64,000 nucleotides of DNA from Chrysogorgia sp. JL179-B06 (GCA_035772405.1 JAYKKM010000439.1:4366001-4430000); one strand, 5' to 3'. Shown: positions 32,961-45,505, numbered from the stretch's first letter. The notes: a model not told the origin generated them from the sequence alone. A program made the numbers and translations.

Positions 32961-33173
32961 GCTTCTTTAGATGCCAAAGAGTTTTAGATATAATTTTTTT
33001 GTTATATTATAATTAAATACGCTCTTATTCTCTAATAACATATTTTGACATTTCGCTTTGAATAAGATGTGCGTGAGGAACCCAGTTTTTCTTCAATCCA
33101 CGTTGATTTTTAGTAGCCACTGTGTTGTTGTGTTATGAATATATAATAAAAGATTGTTTCTCATACAAGTATT

Positions 33174-33246
33174 GCCCGGTTAGCTCAGTTGGTAGAGCAT
33201 CAGACTTTTAATCTGAGGGTCATGGGTTCAAGTCCCTTATCGGGCT
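33174..33246 (+). tRNA. tRNA-Lys: tRNA-Lys(TTT), copy 18
   Basis: Identical to copy 1. Anticodon 33207-33209. Confidence 0.95.
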
Positions 33247-33463
33247 ACGCATGCCATAAAAACATTTTAACAGATTTTGCAGTAATCGCACTCGGACTAA
33301 TCATTCTGTTGCATGTAAACATTTTATTCGTTCGTGTTTTATGATTTGTATACTTTTTTCATTATCATTTCAATCAGTTAATGCAGAATAATTATTTAAA
33401 AAATTAACGTCTTAGCAGAATGTAAATAAATCACTACGATAGAATAGTATCTTTTTTCTTATA

Positions 33464-33536
33464 GCCGAAGTAGCTCAGTTGGGAGAGCGTTAGACTGAAG
33501 ATCTAAAGGTCCCTGGTTCAATCCCGGGTTTCGGCA
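33464..33536 (+). tRNA. tRNA-Phe: tRNA-Phe(GAA), copy 18
   Basis: Identical to copy 1. Anticodon 33497-33499. Confidence 0.96.
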
Positions 33537-34080
33537 TTTCTTGCAAAATGTTATGTGGAGATTTACCGTTACCGGAAAATATCATGGGTTTTTAACAATG
33601 ACTCTGTTAATCAACCCATTCCGTTATGACCAACTGTGTACCGTGTGAGACAATTTGCATATCTGTGCACAGACCAGGATTACGCGGCGAGGACGGATGG
33701 GACGGCAGCACCAGCCCCTGGAGTTATAGATCCTTTTGTCACCAGACTTAAAAAATAAGGTTGTATCGATTCAAATTTTCGATAGAGGTTTACAACACTG
33801 ATCTGTGAAACATAAATACATGCAGTCTTACATATATTATAACGATCGAAAACGATCTATATATAGCCCTATTGCCTCCGCCAGCTCCAGGCCCAACGTA
33901 CCCTTAATCTGGCTCTGTATCATATATTTTATGATCTTTTACGATTCCAAAAGGAGGTTTAGCTTAATTGGAGTAACAAAATCTCAAAAGATACGATGCT
34001 AGTAATAATAACTAATAATATATTCGTCATAATTGGTAAGCATTCACTATTACGAATCTGGATATCAAACTTTCAACAAT

Positions 34081-34176
34081 CCTTCGATAGCTCAGTTGGC
34101 AGAGCGGGGGACTGTAGATCTATGTATCCTTATAGCTGTTATCCCTAGGTCACTGGTTCAAATCCGGTTCGAAGGA
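34081..34176 (+). tRNA. tRNA-Tyr: tRNA-Tyr(GTA), intron-containing, copy 19
   Basis: Identical to copy 1. Anticodon 34114-34116, intron 34118-34140. Confidence 0.96.
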
Positions 34177-34389
34177 GCTTCTTTAGATGCCAAAGAGTTT
34201 TAGATATAATTTTTTTGTTATATTATAATTAAATACGCTCTTATTCTCTAATAACATATTTTGACATTTCGCTTTGAATAAGATGTGCGTGAGGAACCCA
34301 GTTTTTCTTCAATCCACGTTGATTTTTAGTAGCCACTGTGTTGTTGTGTTATGAATATATAATAAAAGATTGTTTCTCATAGAAGTATT

Positions 34390-34462
34390 GCCCGGTTAGC
34401 TCAGTTGGTAGAGCATCAGACTTTTAATCTGAGGGTCATGGGTTCAAGTCCGTTATCGGGCT
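34390..34462 (+). tRNA. tRNA-Lys: tRNA-Lys(TTT), copy 19, G63 variant
   Basis: Anticodon 34423-34425; G63 at 34452. It sits between two C63 copies. Confidence 0.88.
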
Positions 34463-34679
34463 ACGCATGCCATAAAAACATTTTAACAGATTTTGCAGTA
34501 ATCGCACTCGGACTAATCATTCTGTTGCATGTAAACATTTTATTCGTTCGTGTTTTATGATTTGTATACTTTTTTCATTATCATTTCAATCAGTTAATGC
34601 AGAATAATTATTTAAAAAATTAACGTCTTAGCAGAATGTAAATAAATCACTACGATAGAATAGTATCTTTTTTCTAACA

Positions 34680-34752
34680 GCCGAAGTAGCTCAGTTGGGA
34701 GAGCGTTAGACTGAAGATCTAAAGGTCCCTGGTTCAATCCCGGGTTTCGGCA
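34680..34752 (+). tRNA. tRNA-Phe: tRNA-Phe(GAA), copy 19
   Basis: The gene is identical to copy 1. Anticodon 34713-34715. CTAACAG flank. Confidence 0.96.
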
Positions 34753-35984
34753 TTTCTTGCAAAATGTTATGTGGAGATTTACCGTTACCGGAAAATATCA
34801 TGGGTTTTTAACAATGACTCTGTTAATCAACCCATTCCGTTATGACCCCATATATATATTAGAGACAAGTGCAGTCAGAATTATTTTCTATACATCATTT
34901 ATGATGTGGATTTTTCTTCGTTATGTTCGATATACGTGTACCTGCTTAATTTTTTAATTTAATAGTCATTAAATAAGGATTTTTTTCAAATCCCTTTTCA
35001 GACAATCCTGCAGACAAAATTCATGAGGAATTTTACTCGGACCAACAAAATACTGTCTCCCCTCCCCCTAGACAATGTTGGTCAATCTACAAGCGCAAAA
35101 AGCCGAGCATTTTGTTGTTTATCGTGGAATAACACAACATTGATGTGGGAGGAGGGAAACGTACGTTTTATTCAGTCGGAAATTGGGCAATAAAAAGAAA
35201 GTAGGTGCTTAACTACGTTGGATGTCTTGCGTCCACATAATTTGTCCAGGATTGTCTGAAAAAGTATTTTAAGCAAATTACGTATTTTTATTAGATTACA
35301 AGATTGGGGAGGTTTATTATGTCTTGTGATTTGTAAGAGTCTTCAAAATCTTATTTCGAATCAAATGAACTACTCATAGTCGGATAGACAAGTCCTACTA
35401 TAGAGCAATTTTATTCGACGCCTTATTCGCATTTTATTCGACTTCACGGATATATCGGATATCAGACGGTACACGGCTGTGTACCGATAGTATAAAAGAA
35501 ACATACATATTTTATTTTAATTTAACGTTGCACAACTGTGTACCGTGTGAGACAATTTGCATATCTGTGCACAGACCAGGATTACGCGGCGAGGACGGAT
35601 GGGACGGCAGCACCAGCCCCTGGAGTTATAGATCCTTTTGTCACCAGACTTAAAAAATAAGGTTGTATCGATTGCAATTTTCGATAGAGGTTTACAACAC
35701 TGATCTGTGAAACATAAATACATGCGGTCTTACATATATTATAACGATCGAAAACGATCTATATATATAGCCCTATTGCCTCCGCCAGCTCCAGGCCCAA
35801 CGTACCCTTAATCTGGCTCTGTATCATATATTTTATGATCTTTTACGATTCCAAAAGGAGGTTTAGCTTAATTGGAGTAACAAAATCTCAAAAGATACGA
35901 TGCTAGTAATAATAACTAATAATATATTCGTCATAATTGGTAAGCATTCACTATTACGAATCTGGATATCAAACTTTCAACAAT

Positions 35985-36080
35985 CCTTCGATAGCTCAGT
36001 TGGCAGAGCGGGGGACTGTAGATCTATGTATCCTTATAGCTGTTATCCCTAGGTCACTGGTTCAAATCCGGTTCGAAGGA
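35985..36080 (+). tRNA. tRNA-Tyr: tRNA-Tyr(GTA), intron-containing, copy 20
   Basis: Identical to copy 1. Anticodon 36018-36020, intron 36022-36044. Confidence 0.96.
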
Positions 36081-36293
36081 GCTTCTTTAGATGCCAAAGA
36101 GTTTTAGATATAATTTTTTTGTTATATTATAATTAAATACGCTCTTATTCTCTAATAACATATTTTGACATTTCGCTTTGAATAAGATGTGCGTGAGGAA
36201 CCCAGTTTTTCTTCAATCCACGTTGATTTTTAGTAGCCACTGTGTTGTTGTGTTATGAATATATAATAAAAGATTGTTTCTCATACAAGTATT

Positions 36294-36366
36294 GCCCGGT
36301 TAGCTCAGTTGGTAGAGCATCAGACTTTTAATCTGAGGGTCATGGGTTCAAGTCCCTTATCGGGCT
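36294..36366 (+). tRNA. tRNA-Lys: tRNA-Lys(TTT), copy 20
   Basis: Identical to copy 1. Anticodon 36327-36329. Confidence 0.95.
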
Positions 36367-36583
36367 ACGCATGCCATAAAAACATTTTAACAGATTTTGC
36401 AGTAATCGCACTCGGACTAATCATTCTGTTGCATGTAAACATTTTATTCGTTCGTGTTTTATGATTTGTATACTTTTTTCATTATCATTTCAATCAGTTA
36501 ATGCAGAATAATTATTTAAAAAATTAACGTCTTAGCAGAATGTAAATAAATCACTACGATAGAATAGTATCTTTTTTCTTATA

Positions 36584-36656
36584 GCCGAAGTAGCTCAGTT
36601 GGGAGAGCGTTAGACTGAAGATCTAAAGGTCCCTGGTTCAATCCCGGGTTTCGGCA
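36584..36656 (+). tRNA. tRNA-Phe: tRNA-Phe(GAA), copy 20
   Basis: Identical to copy 1. Anticodon 36617-36619. Confidence 0.96.
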
Positions 36657-37889
36657 TTTCTTGCAAAATGTTATGTGGAGATTTACCGTTACCGGAAAAT
36701 ATCATGGGTTTTTAACAATGACTCTGTTAATCAACCCATTCCGTTATGACCCCATATATATATTAGAGACAAGTGCAGTCAGAATTATTTTCTATACATC
36801 ATTTATGATGTGGATTTTTCTTCGTTATGTTCGATATACGTGTACCTGCTTAATTTTTTAATTTAATAGTCATTAAATAAGGATTTTTTTCAAATCCCTT
36901 TTCAGACAATCCTGCAGACAAAATTCATGAGGAATTTTACTCGGACCAACAAAATACTGTCTCCCCTCCCCCTAGACAATGTTGGTCAATCTACAAGCGC
37001 AAAAAGCCGACCATTTTGTTGTTTATCGTGGAATAACACAACATTGATGTGGGAGGAGGGAAACGTACGTTTTATTCAGTCGGAAATTGGGCAATAAAAA
37101 GAAAGTAGGTGCTTAACTACGTTGGATGTCTTGCGTCCACATAATTTGTCCAGGATTGTCTGAAAAAGTATTTTAAGCAAATTACGTATTTTTATTAGAT
37201 TACAAGATTGGGGAGGTTTATTATGTCTTGTGATTTGTAAGAGTCTTCAAAATCTTATTTCGAATCAAATGAACTACTCATAGTCGGATAGACAAGTCCT
37301 ACTATAGAGCAATTTTATTCGACGCCTTATTCGCATTTTATTCGACTTCACGGATATATCGGATATCAGACGGTACACGGCTGTGTACCGATAGTATAAA
37401 AGAAACATACATATTTTATTTTAATTTAACGTTGCACAACTGTGTACCGTGTGAGACAATTTGCATATCTGTGCACAGACCAGGATTACGCGGCGAGGAC
37501 GGATGGGACGGCAGCACCAGCCCCTGGAGTTATAGATCCTTTTGTCACCAGACTTAAAAAATAAGGTTGTATCGATTGCAATTTTCGATAGAGGTTTACA
37601 ACACTGATCTGTGAAACATAAATACATGCATGAGTCTTACATATATTATAACGATCGAAAACGATCTATATATAGCCCTATTGCCTCCGCCAGCTCCAGG
37701 CCCAACGTACCCTTAATCTGGCTCTGTATCATATATTTTATGATCTTTTACGATTCCAAAACGAGGTTTAGCTTAATTGGAGTAACAAAATCTCAAAAGA
37801 TACGATGCTAGTAATAATAACTAATAATATATTCGTCATAATTGGTAAGCATTCACTATTACGAATCTGGATATCAAACTTTCAACAAT

Positions 37890-37985
37890 CCTTCGATAGC
37901 TCAGTTGGCAGAGCGGGGGACTGTAGATCTATGTATCCTTATAGCTGTTATCCCTAGGTCACTGGTTCAAATCCGGTTCGAAGGA
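37890..37985 (+). tRNA. tRNA-Tyr: tRNA-Tyr(GTA), intron-containing, copy 21
   Basis: Identical to copy 1. Anticodon 37923-37925, intron 37927-37949. Confidence 0.96.
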
Positions 37986-38198
37986 GCTTCTTTAGATGCC
38001 AAAGAGTTTTAGATATAATTTTTTTGTTATATTATAATTAAATACGCTCTTATTCTCTAATAACATATTTTGACATTTCGCTTTGAATAAGATGTGCGTG
38101 AGGAACCCAGTTTTTCTTCAATCCACGTTGATTTTTAGTAGCCACTGTGTTGTTGTGTTATGAATATATAATAAAAGATTGTTTCTCATACAAGTATT

Positions 38199-38271
38199 GC
38201 CCGGTTAGCTCAGTTGGTAGAGCATCAGACTTTTAATCTGAGGGTCATGGGTTCAAGTCCGTTATCGGGCT
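38199..38271 (+). tRNA. tRNA-Lys: tRNA-Lys(TTT), copy 21, G63 variant
   Basis: Anticodon 38232-38234; G63 at 38261. Confidence 0.88.
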
Positions 38272-38488
38272 ACGCATGCCATAAAAACATTTTAACAGAT
38301 TTTGCAGTAATCGCACTCGGACTAATCATTCTGTTGCATGTAGACATTTTATTCGTTCGTGTTTTATGATTTGTATACTTTTTTCATTATCATTTCAATC
38401 AGTTAATGCAGAATAATTATTTAAAAAATTAACGTCTTAGCAGAATGTAAATAAATCACTACGATAGAACAGTATCTTTTTTCTTATA

Positions 38489-38561
38489 GCCGAAGTAGCT
38501 CAGTTGGGAGAGCGTTAGACTGAAGATCTAAAGTTCCCTGGTTCAATCCCGGGTTTCGGCA
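38489..38561 (+). tRNA. tRNA-Phe: tRNA-Phe(GAA), copy 21
   Basis: Anticodon 38522-38524. T46 in the variable loop (38534), as in copy 15. Confidence 0.92.
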
Positions 38562-39795
38562 TTTCTTGCAAAATGTTATGTGGAGATTTACCGTTACCGG
38601 AAAATATCATGGGTTTTTAACAATGACTCTGTTTATCAACCATTCCGTTATGACCCCATATATATATTAGAGACAAGTGCAGTCAGAATTATTTTCTATA
38701 CATCATTTATGATGTGGATTTTTCTTCGTTATGTTCGATATACGTGTACCTGCTTAATTTTTTAATTTAATAAAAATTAAATAAGGATTTTTTTCAAATC
38801 CCTTTTCAGACAATCCTGCAGACAAAATTCATGAGGAATTTTACTCGGACCAACAAAATACTGTCTCCCCTCCCCCTAGACAATGTTGGTCAATCTACAA
38901 GCGCAAAAAGCCGAGCATTTTGTTGTTTATCGTGGAATAACACAACATTGATGTGGGAGAGGAGGGAAACGTACGTTTTATTCAGTCGGAAATTGGGCAA
39001 TAAAAAGAAAGTAGGTGCTTAACTACGTTGGATGTCTTGCGTCCACATAATTTGTCCAGGATTGTCTGAAAAAGTATTTTAAGCAAATTACGTATTTTTA
39101 TTAGATTACATGATTGGGGAGGTTTATTATGTCTTGTGATTTGTAAGAGTCTTCAAAATCTTATTTCGAATCAAATGAACTACTCATAGTCGGATAGACA
39201 AGTCCTACTATAGAGCAATTTTATTCGACGCCTTATTCGCATTTTATTCGACTTCACGGATATATCGGATATCAGACGGTACACGGCTGTGTACCGATAG
39301 TATAAAAGAAACATACATATTTTATTTTAATTTAACGTTGCACAACTGTGTACCGTGTGAGACAATTTGCATATCTGTGCACAGACCAGGATTACGCGGC
39401 GAGGACGGACGGGACGGCAGCACCAGCCCCTGGAGTTATAGATCCTTTTGTCACCAGACTTAAAAAATAAGGTTGTATCGATTGCAATTTTCGATAGAGG
39501 TTTACAACACTGATCTGTGAAACATAAATACATGCATGAGTCTTACATATATTATAACGATCGAAAACGATCTATATATAGCCCTATTGCCTCCGCCAGC
39601 TCCAGGCCCAACGTACCCTTAATCTGGCTCTGTATCATATATTTTATGATCTTTTACGATTCCAAAAGGAGGTTTAGCTTAATTGGAGTAACAAAATCTC
39701 AAAAGATACGATGCTAGTAATAATAACTAATAATATATTCGTCATAATTGGTAAGCATTCACTATTACGAATCTGGATATCAAACTTTCAACAAT

Positions 39796-39891
39796 CCTTC
39801 GATAGCTCAGTTGGCAGAGCGGGGGACTGTAGATCTATGTATCCTTATAGCTGTTATCCCTAGGTCACTGGTTCAAATCCGGTTCGAAGGA
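39796..39891 (+). tRNA. tRNA-Tyr: tRNA-Tyr(GTA), intron-containing, copy 22
   Basis: Identical to copy 1. Anticodon 39829-39831, intron 39833-39855. Confidence 0.96.
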
Positions 39892-40104
39892 GCTTCTTTA
39901 GATGCCAAAGAGTTTTAGATATAATTTTTTTGTTATATTATAATTAAATACGCTCTTATTCTCTAATAACATATTTTGACATTTCGCTTTGAATAAGATG
40001 TGCGTGAGGAACCCAGTTTTTCTTCAATCCACGTTGATTTTTAGTAGCCACTGTGTTGTTGTGTTATGAATATATAATAAAAGATTGTTTCTCATACAAG
40101 TATT

Positions 40105-40177
40105 GCCCGGTTAGCTCAGTTGGTAGAGCATCAGACTTTTAATCTGAGGGTCATGGGTTCAAGTCCGTTATCGGGCT
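40105..40177 (+). tRNA. tRNA-Lys: tRNA-Lys(TTT), copy 22, G63 variant
   Basis: Anticodon 40138-40140; G63 at 40167. Confidence 0.88.
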
Positions 40178-40394
40178 ACGCATGCCATAAAAACATTTTA
40201 ACAGATTTTGCAGTAATCGCACTCGGACTAATCATTCTGTTGCATGTAGACATTTTATTCGTTCGTGTTTTATGATTTGTATACTTTTTTCATTATCATT
40301 TCAATCAGTTAATGCAGAATAATTATTTAAAAAATTAACGTCTTAGCAGAATGTAAATAAATCACTACGATAGAACAGTATCTTTTTTCTTATA

Positions 40395-40467
40395 GCCGAA
40401 GTAGCTCAGTTGGGAGAGCGTTAGACTGAAGATCTAAAGGTCCCTGGTTCAATCCCGGGTTTCGGCA
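40395..40467 (+). tRNA. tRNA-Phe: tRNA-Phe(GAA), copy 22
   Basis: Identical to copy 1. Anticodon 40428-40430. Confidence 0.96.
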
Positions 40468-41697
40468 TTTCTTGCAAAATGTTATGTGGAGATTTACCGT
40501 TACCGGAAAATATCATGGGTTTTTAACAATGACTCTGTTAATCAACCCATTCCATTATGACCCCATATATATATTAGAGACAAGTGCAGTCAGAATTATT
40601 TTCTATACATCATTTATGATGTGGATTTTTCTTCGTTATGTTCGATATACGTGTACCTGCTTAATTTTTTAATTTAATAAAAATTAAATAAGGATTTTTT
40701 TCAAATCCCTTTTCAGACAATCCTGCAGACAAAATTCATGAGGAATTTTACTCGGACCAACAAAATACTGTCTCCCCTCCCCCTAGACAATGTTGGTCAA
40801 TCTACAAGCGCAAAAAGCCGAGCATTTTGTTGTTTATCGTGGAATAACACAACATTGATGTGGGAGGAGGGAAACGTACGTTTTATTCAGTCGGAAATTG
40901 GGCAATAAAAAGAAAGTAGGTGCTTAACTACGTTGGATGTCTTGCGTCCACATAATTTGTCCAGGATTGTCTGAAAAAGTATTTTAAGCAAATTACGTAT
41001 TTTTATTAGATTACAAGATTGGGGAGGTTTATTATGTCTTGTGATTTGTAAGAGTCTTCAAAATCTTATTTCGAATCAAATGAACTACTCATAGTCGGAT
41101 AGACAAGTCCTACTATAGAGCAATTTTATTCGACGCCTTATTCGCATTTTATTCGACTTCACGGATATATCGGATATCAGACGGTACACGGCTGTGTACC
41201 GATAGTATAAAAGAAACATACATATTTTATTTTAATTTAACGTTGCACAACTGTGTACCGTGTGAGACAATTTGCATATCTGTGCACAGACCAGGATTAC
41301 GCGGCGAGGACGGATGGGACGGCAGCACCAGCCCCTGGAGTTATAGATCCTTTTGTCACCAGACTTAAAAAATAAGGTTGTATCGATTGCAATTTTCGAT
41401 AGAGGTTTACAACACTGATCTGTGAAACATAAATACATGCAGTCTTACATATATTATAACGATCGAAAACGATCTATATATAGCCCTATTGCCTCCGCCA
41501 GCTCCAGGCCCAACGTACCCTTAATCTGGCTCTGTATCATATATTTTATGATCTTTTACGATTCCAAAACGAGGTTTAGCTTAATTGGAGTAACAAAATC
41601 TCAAAAGATACGATGCTAGTAATAATAACTAATAATATATTCGTCATAATTGGTAAGCATTCACTATTACGAATCTGGATATCAAACTTTCAACAAT

Positions 41698-41793
41698 CCT
41701 TCGATAGCTCAGTTGGCAGAGCGGGGGACTGTAGATCTATGTATCCTTATAGCTGTTATCCCTAGGTCACTGGTTCAAATCCGGTTCGAAGGA
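41698..41793 (+). tRNA. tRNA-Tyr: tRNA-Tyr(GTA), intron-containing, copy 23
   Basis: Identical to copy 1. Anticodon 41731-41733, intron 41735-41757. Confidence 0.96.
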
Positions 41794-42006
41794 GCTTCTT
41801 TAGATGCCAAAGAGTTTTAGATATAATTTTTTTGTTATATTATAATTAAATACGCTCTTATTCTCTAATAACATATTTTGACATTTCGCTTTGAATAAGA
41901 TGTGCGTGAGGAACCCAGTTTTTCTTCAATCCACGTTGATTTTTAGTAGCCACTGTGTTGTTGTGTTATGAATATATAATAAAAGATTGTTTCTCATACA
42001 AGTATT

Positions 42007-42079
42007 GCCCGGTTAGCTCAGTTGGTAGAGCATCAGACTTTTAATCTGAGGGTCATGGGTTCAAGTCCCTTATCGGGCT
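42007..42079 (+). tRNA. tRNA-Lys: tRNA-Lys(TTT), copy 23
   Basis: Identical to copy 1. Anticodon 42040-42042. Confidence 0.95.
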
Positions 42080-42296
42080 ACGCATGCCATAAAAACATTT
42101 TAACAGATTTTGCAGTAATCGCACTCGGACTAATCATTCTGTTGCATGTAAACATTTTATTCGTTCGTGTTTTATGATTTGTATACTTTTTTCATTATCA
42201 TTTCAATCAGTTAATGCAGAATAATTATTTAAAAAATTAACGTCTTAGCAGAATGTAAATAAATCACTACGATAGAATAGTATCTTTTTTCTAACA

Positions 42297-42369
42297 GCCG
42301 AAGTAGCTCAGTTGGGAGAGCGTTAGACTGAAGATCTAAAGGTCCCTGGTTCAATCCCGGGTTTCGGCA
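42297..42369 (+). tRNA. tRNA-Phe: tRNA-Phe(GAA), copy 23
   Basis: The gene is identical to copy 1. Anticodon 42330-42332. Confidence 0.96.
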
Positions 42370-43603
42370 TTTCTTGCAAAATGTTATGTGGAGATTTACC
42401 GTTACCGGAAAATATCATGGGTTTTTAACAATGACTCTGTTAATCAACCCATTCCGTTATGACCCCATATATATATTAGAGACAAGTGCAGTCAGAATTA
42501 TTTTCTATACATCATTTATGATGTGGATTTTTCTTCGTTACGTTCGATATACGTGTACCTGCTTAATTTTTTAATTTAATAAAAATTAAATAAGGATTTT
42601 TTTCAAATCCCTTTTCAGACAATCCTGCAGACAAAATTCATGAGGAATTTTACTCGGACCAACAAAATACTGTCTCCCCTCCCCCTAGACAATGTTGGTC
42701 AATCTACAAGCGCAAAAAGCCGAGCATTTTGTTGTTTATCGTGGAATAACACAACATTGATGTGGGAGGAGGGAAACGTACGTTTTATTCAGTCGGAAAT
42801 TGGGCAATAAAAAGAAAGTAGGTGCTTAACTACGTTGGATGTCTTGCGTCCACATAATTTGTCCAGGATTGTCTGAAAAAGTATTTTAAGCAAATTACGT
42901 ATTTTTATTAGATTACAAGATTGGGGAGGTTTATTATGTCTTGTGATTTGTAAGAGTCTTCAAAATCTTATTTCGAATCAAATGAACTACTCATAGTCGG
43001 ATAGACAAGTCCTACTATAGAGCAATTTTATTCGACGCCTTATTCGCATTTTGTTCGACTTCACGGATATATCGGATATCAGACGGTACACGGCTGTGTA
43101 CCGATAGTATAAAAGAAACATACATATTTTATTTTAATTTAACGTTGCACAACTGTGTACCGTGTGAGACAATTTGCATATCTGTGCACAGACCAGGATT
43201 ACGCGCGGCGAGGACGGATGGGACGGCAGCACCAGCCCCTGGAGTTATAGATCCTTTTGTCACCAGACTTAAAAAATAAGGTTGTATCGATTGCAATTTT
43301 CGATAGAGGTTTACAACACTGATCTGTGAAACATAAATACATGCGGTCTTACATATATTATAACGATCGAAAACGATCTATATATATAGCCCTATTGCCT
43401 CCGCCAGCTCCAGGCCCAACGTACCCTTAATCTGGCTCTGTATCATATATTTTATGATCTTTTACGATTCCAAAAGGAGGTTTAGCTTAATTGGAGTAAC
43501 AAAATCTCAAAAGATACGATGCTAGTAATAATAACTAATAATATATTCGTCATAATTGGTAAGCATTCACTATTACGAATCTGGATATCAAACTTTCAAC
43601 AAT

Positions 43604-43699
43604 CCTTCGATAGCTCAGTTGGCAGAGCGGGGGACTGTAGATCTATGTATCCTTATAGCTGTTATCCCTAGGTCACTGGTTCAAATCCGGTTCGAAGGA
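43604..43699 (+). tRNA. tRNA-Tyr: tRNA-Tyr(GTA), intron-containing, copy 24
   Basis: Identical to copy 1. Anticodon 43637-43639, intron 43641-43663. Confidence 0.96.
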
Positions 43700-43912
43700 G
43701 CTTCTTTAGATGCCAAAGAGTTTTAGATATAATTTTTTTGTTATATTATAATTAAATACGCTCTTATTCTCTAATAACATATTTTGACATTTCGCTTTGA
43801 ATAAGATGTGCGTGAGGAACCCAGTTTTTCTTCAATCCACGTTGATTTTTAGTAGCCACTGTGTTGTTGTGTTATGAATATATAATAAAAGATTGTTTCT
43901 CATACAAGTATT

Positions 43913-43985
43913 GCCCGGTTAGCTCAGTTGGTAGAGCATCAGACTTTTAATCTGAGGGTCATGGGTTCAAGTCCCTTATCGGGCT
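43913..43985 (+). tRNA. tRNA-Lys: tRNA-Lys(TTT), copy 24
   Basis: Identical to copy 1. Anticodon 43946-43948. Confidence 0.95.
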
Positions 43986-44202
43986 ACGCATGCCATAAAA
44001 ATATTTTAACAGATTTTGCAGTAATCGCACTCGGACTAATCATTCTGTTGCATGTAAACATTTTATTCGTTCGTGTTTTATGATTTGTATACTTTTTTCA
44101 TTATCATTTCAATCAGTTAATGCAGAATAATTATTTAAAAAATTAACGTCTTAGCAGAATGTAAATAAATCACTACGATAGAATAGTATCTTTTTTCTTA
44201 TA

Positions 44203-44275
44203 GCCGAAGTAGCTCAGTTGGGAGAGCGTTAGACTGAAGATCTAAAGGTCCCTGGTTCAATCCCGGGTTTCGGCA
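44203..44275 (+). tRNA. tRNA-Phe: tRNA-Phe(GAA), copy 24
   Basis: Identical to copy 1. Anticodon 44236-44238. Confidence 0.96.
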
Positions 44276-45505
44276 TTTCTTGCAAAATGTTATGTGGAGA
44301 TTTACCGTTACCGGAAAATATCATGGGTTTTTAACAATGACTCTGTTAATCAACCCATTCCGTTATGACCCCATATATATATTAGAGACAAGTGCAGTCA
44401 GAATTATTTTCTATACATCATTTATGATGTGGATTTTTCTTCGTTATGTTCGATATACGTGTACCTGCTTAATTTTTTAATTTAATAGTCATTAAATAAG
44501 GATTTTTTTCAAATCCCTTTTCAGACAATCCTGCAGACAAAATTCATGAGGAATTTTACTCGGACCAACAAAATACTGTCTCCCCTCCCCCTAGACAATG
44601 TTGGTCAATCTACAAGCGCAAAAAGCCGAGCATTTTGTTGTTTATCGTGGAATAACACAACATTGATGTGGGAGGAGGGAAACGTACGTTTTATTCAGTC
44701 GGAAATTGGGCAATAAAAAGAAAGTAGGTGCTTAACTACGTTGGATGTCTTGCGTCCACATAATTTGTCCAGGATTGTCTGAAAAAGTATTTTAAGCAAA
44801 TTACGTATTTTTATTAGATTACAAGATTGGGGAGGTTTATTATGTCTTGTGATTTGTAAGAGTCTTCAAAATCTTATTTCGAATCAAATGAACTACTCAT
44901 AGTCGGATAGACAAGTCCTACTATAGAGCAATTTTATTCGACGCCTTATTCGCATTTTATTCGACTTCACGGATATATCGGATATCAGACGGTACACGGC
45001 TGTGTACCGATAGTATAAAAGAAACATACATATTTTATTTTAATTTAACGTTGCACAACTGTGTACCGTGTGAGACAATTTGCATATCTGTGCACAGACC
45101 AGGATTACGCGGCGAGGACGGATGGGACGGCAGCACCAGCCCCTGGAGTTATAGATCCTTTTGTCACCAGACTTAAAAAATAAGGTTGTATCGATTGCAA
45201 TTTTCGATAGAGGTTTACAACACTGATCTGTGAAACATAAATACATGCAGTCTTACATATATTATAACGATCGAAAACGATCTATATATAGCCCTATTGC
45301 CTCCGCCAGCTCCAGGCCCAACGTACCCTTAATCTGGCTCTGTATCATATATTTTATGATCTTTTACGATTCCAAAAGGAGGTTTAGCTTAATTGGAGTA
45401 ACAAAATCTCAAAAGATACGATGCTAGTAATAATAACTAATAATATATTCGTCATAATTGGTAAGCATTCACTATTACGAATCTGGATATCAAACTTTCA
45501 ACAAT

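Larger units (their letters stand above)
31631..33536 (+). repeat. Array unit 18, spacer type B
   Basis: Five TA steps near 32641-32650; CATTTTGTTCGAC near 32309; a 2-nt insertion in the spacer hairpin (GGTACACACGG near 32346). Matches unit 24. Confidence 0.9.
33537..34752 (+). repeat. Array unit 19, truncated (1216 nt)
   Basis: Same deletion as unit 2, with the junction at 33631/33632. It differs from unit 2 just downstream (CGATTCAAATTTTCG near 33766 instead of CGATTGCAATTTTCG) and in its Lys and Phe flanks. Confidence 0.95.
34753..36656 (+). repeat. Array unit 20, spacer type B
   Basis: Five TA steps near 35761-35770; TAGTCATT spacer variant; GCGGTCTT near 35724. Confidence 0.9.
36657..38561 (+). 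repeat. Array unit 21, mosaic spacer
   Basis: It combines ATGCATGAGTC, typical of units 13-16, with GACGGATGGGAC and AAAACGAGG of the unit 17 type, so it looks recombinant. GCCGACCATTTTG near 37006 is shared in part with unit 29. Confidence 0.9.
38562..40467 (+). repeat. Array unit 22, copy of unit 16
   Basis: It carries GTTTATCAACCATTCC, GGGAGAGGAGGG, GACGGACGGGAC and ATGCATGAGTC at a constant 10740-nt offset from unit 16. Confidence 0.9.
40468..42369 (+). repeat. Array unit 23, copy of unit 17
   Basis: CATTCCATTATG near 40550, AAAACGAGG near 41566 and CTAACAG before Phe match unit 17 at the 10740-nt offset. Confidence 0.9.
42370..44275 (+). repeat. Array unit 24, copy of unit 18
   Basis: TTTGTTCGAC near 43050 and five TA steps near 43380 match unit 18. 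Private GC insertion ACGCGCGGCG near 43201. Confidence 0.9.
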
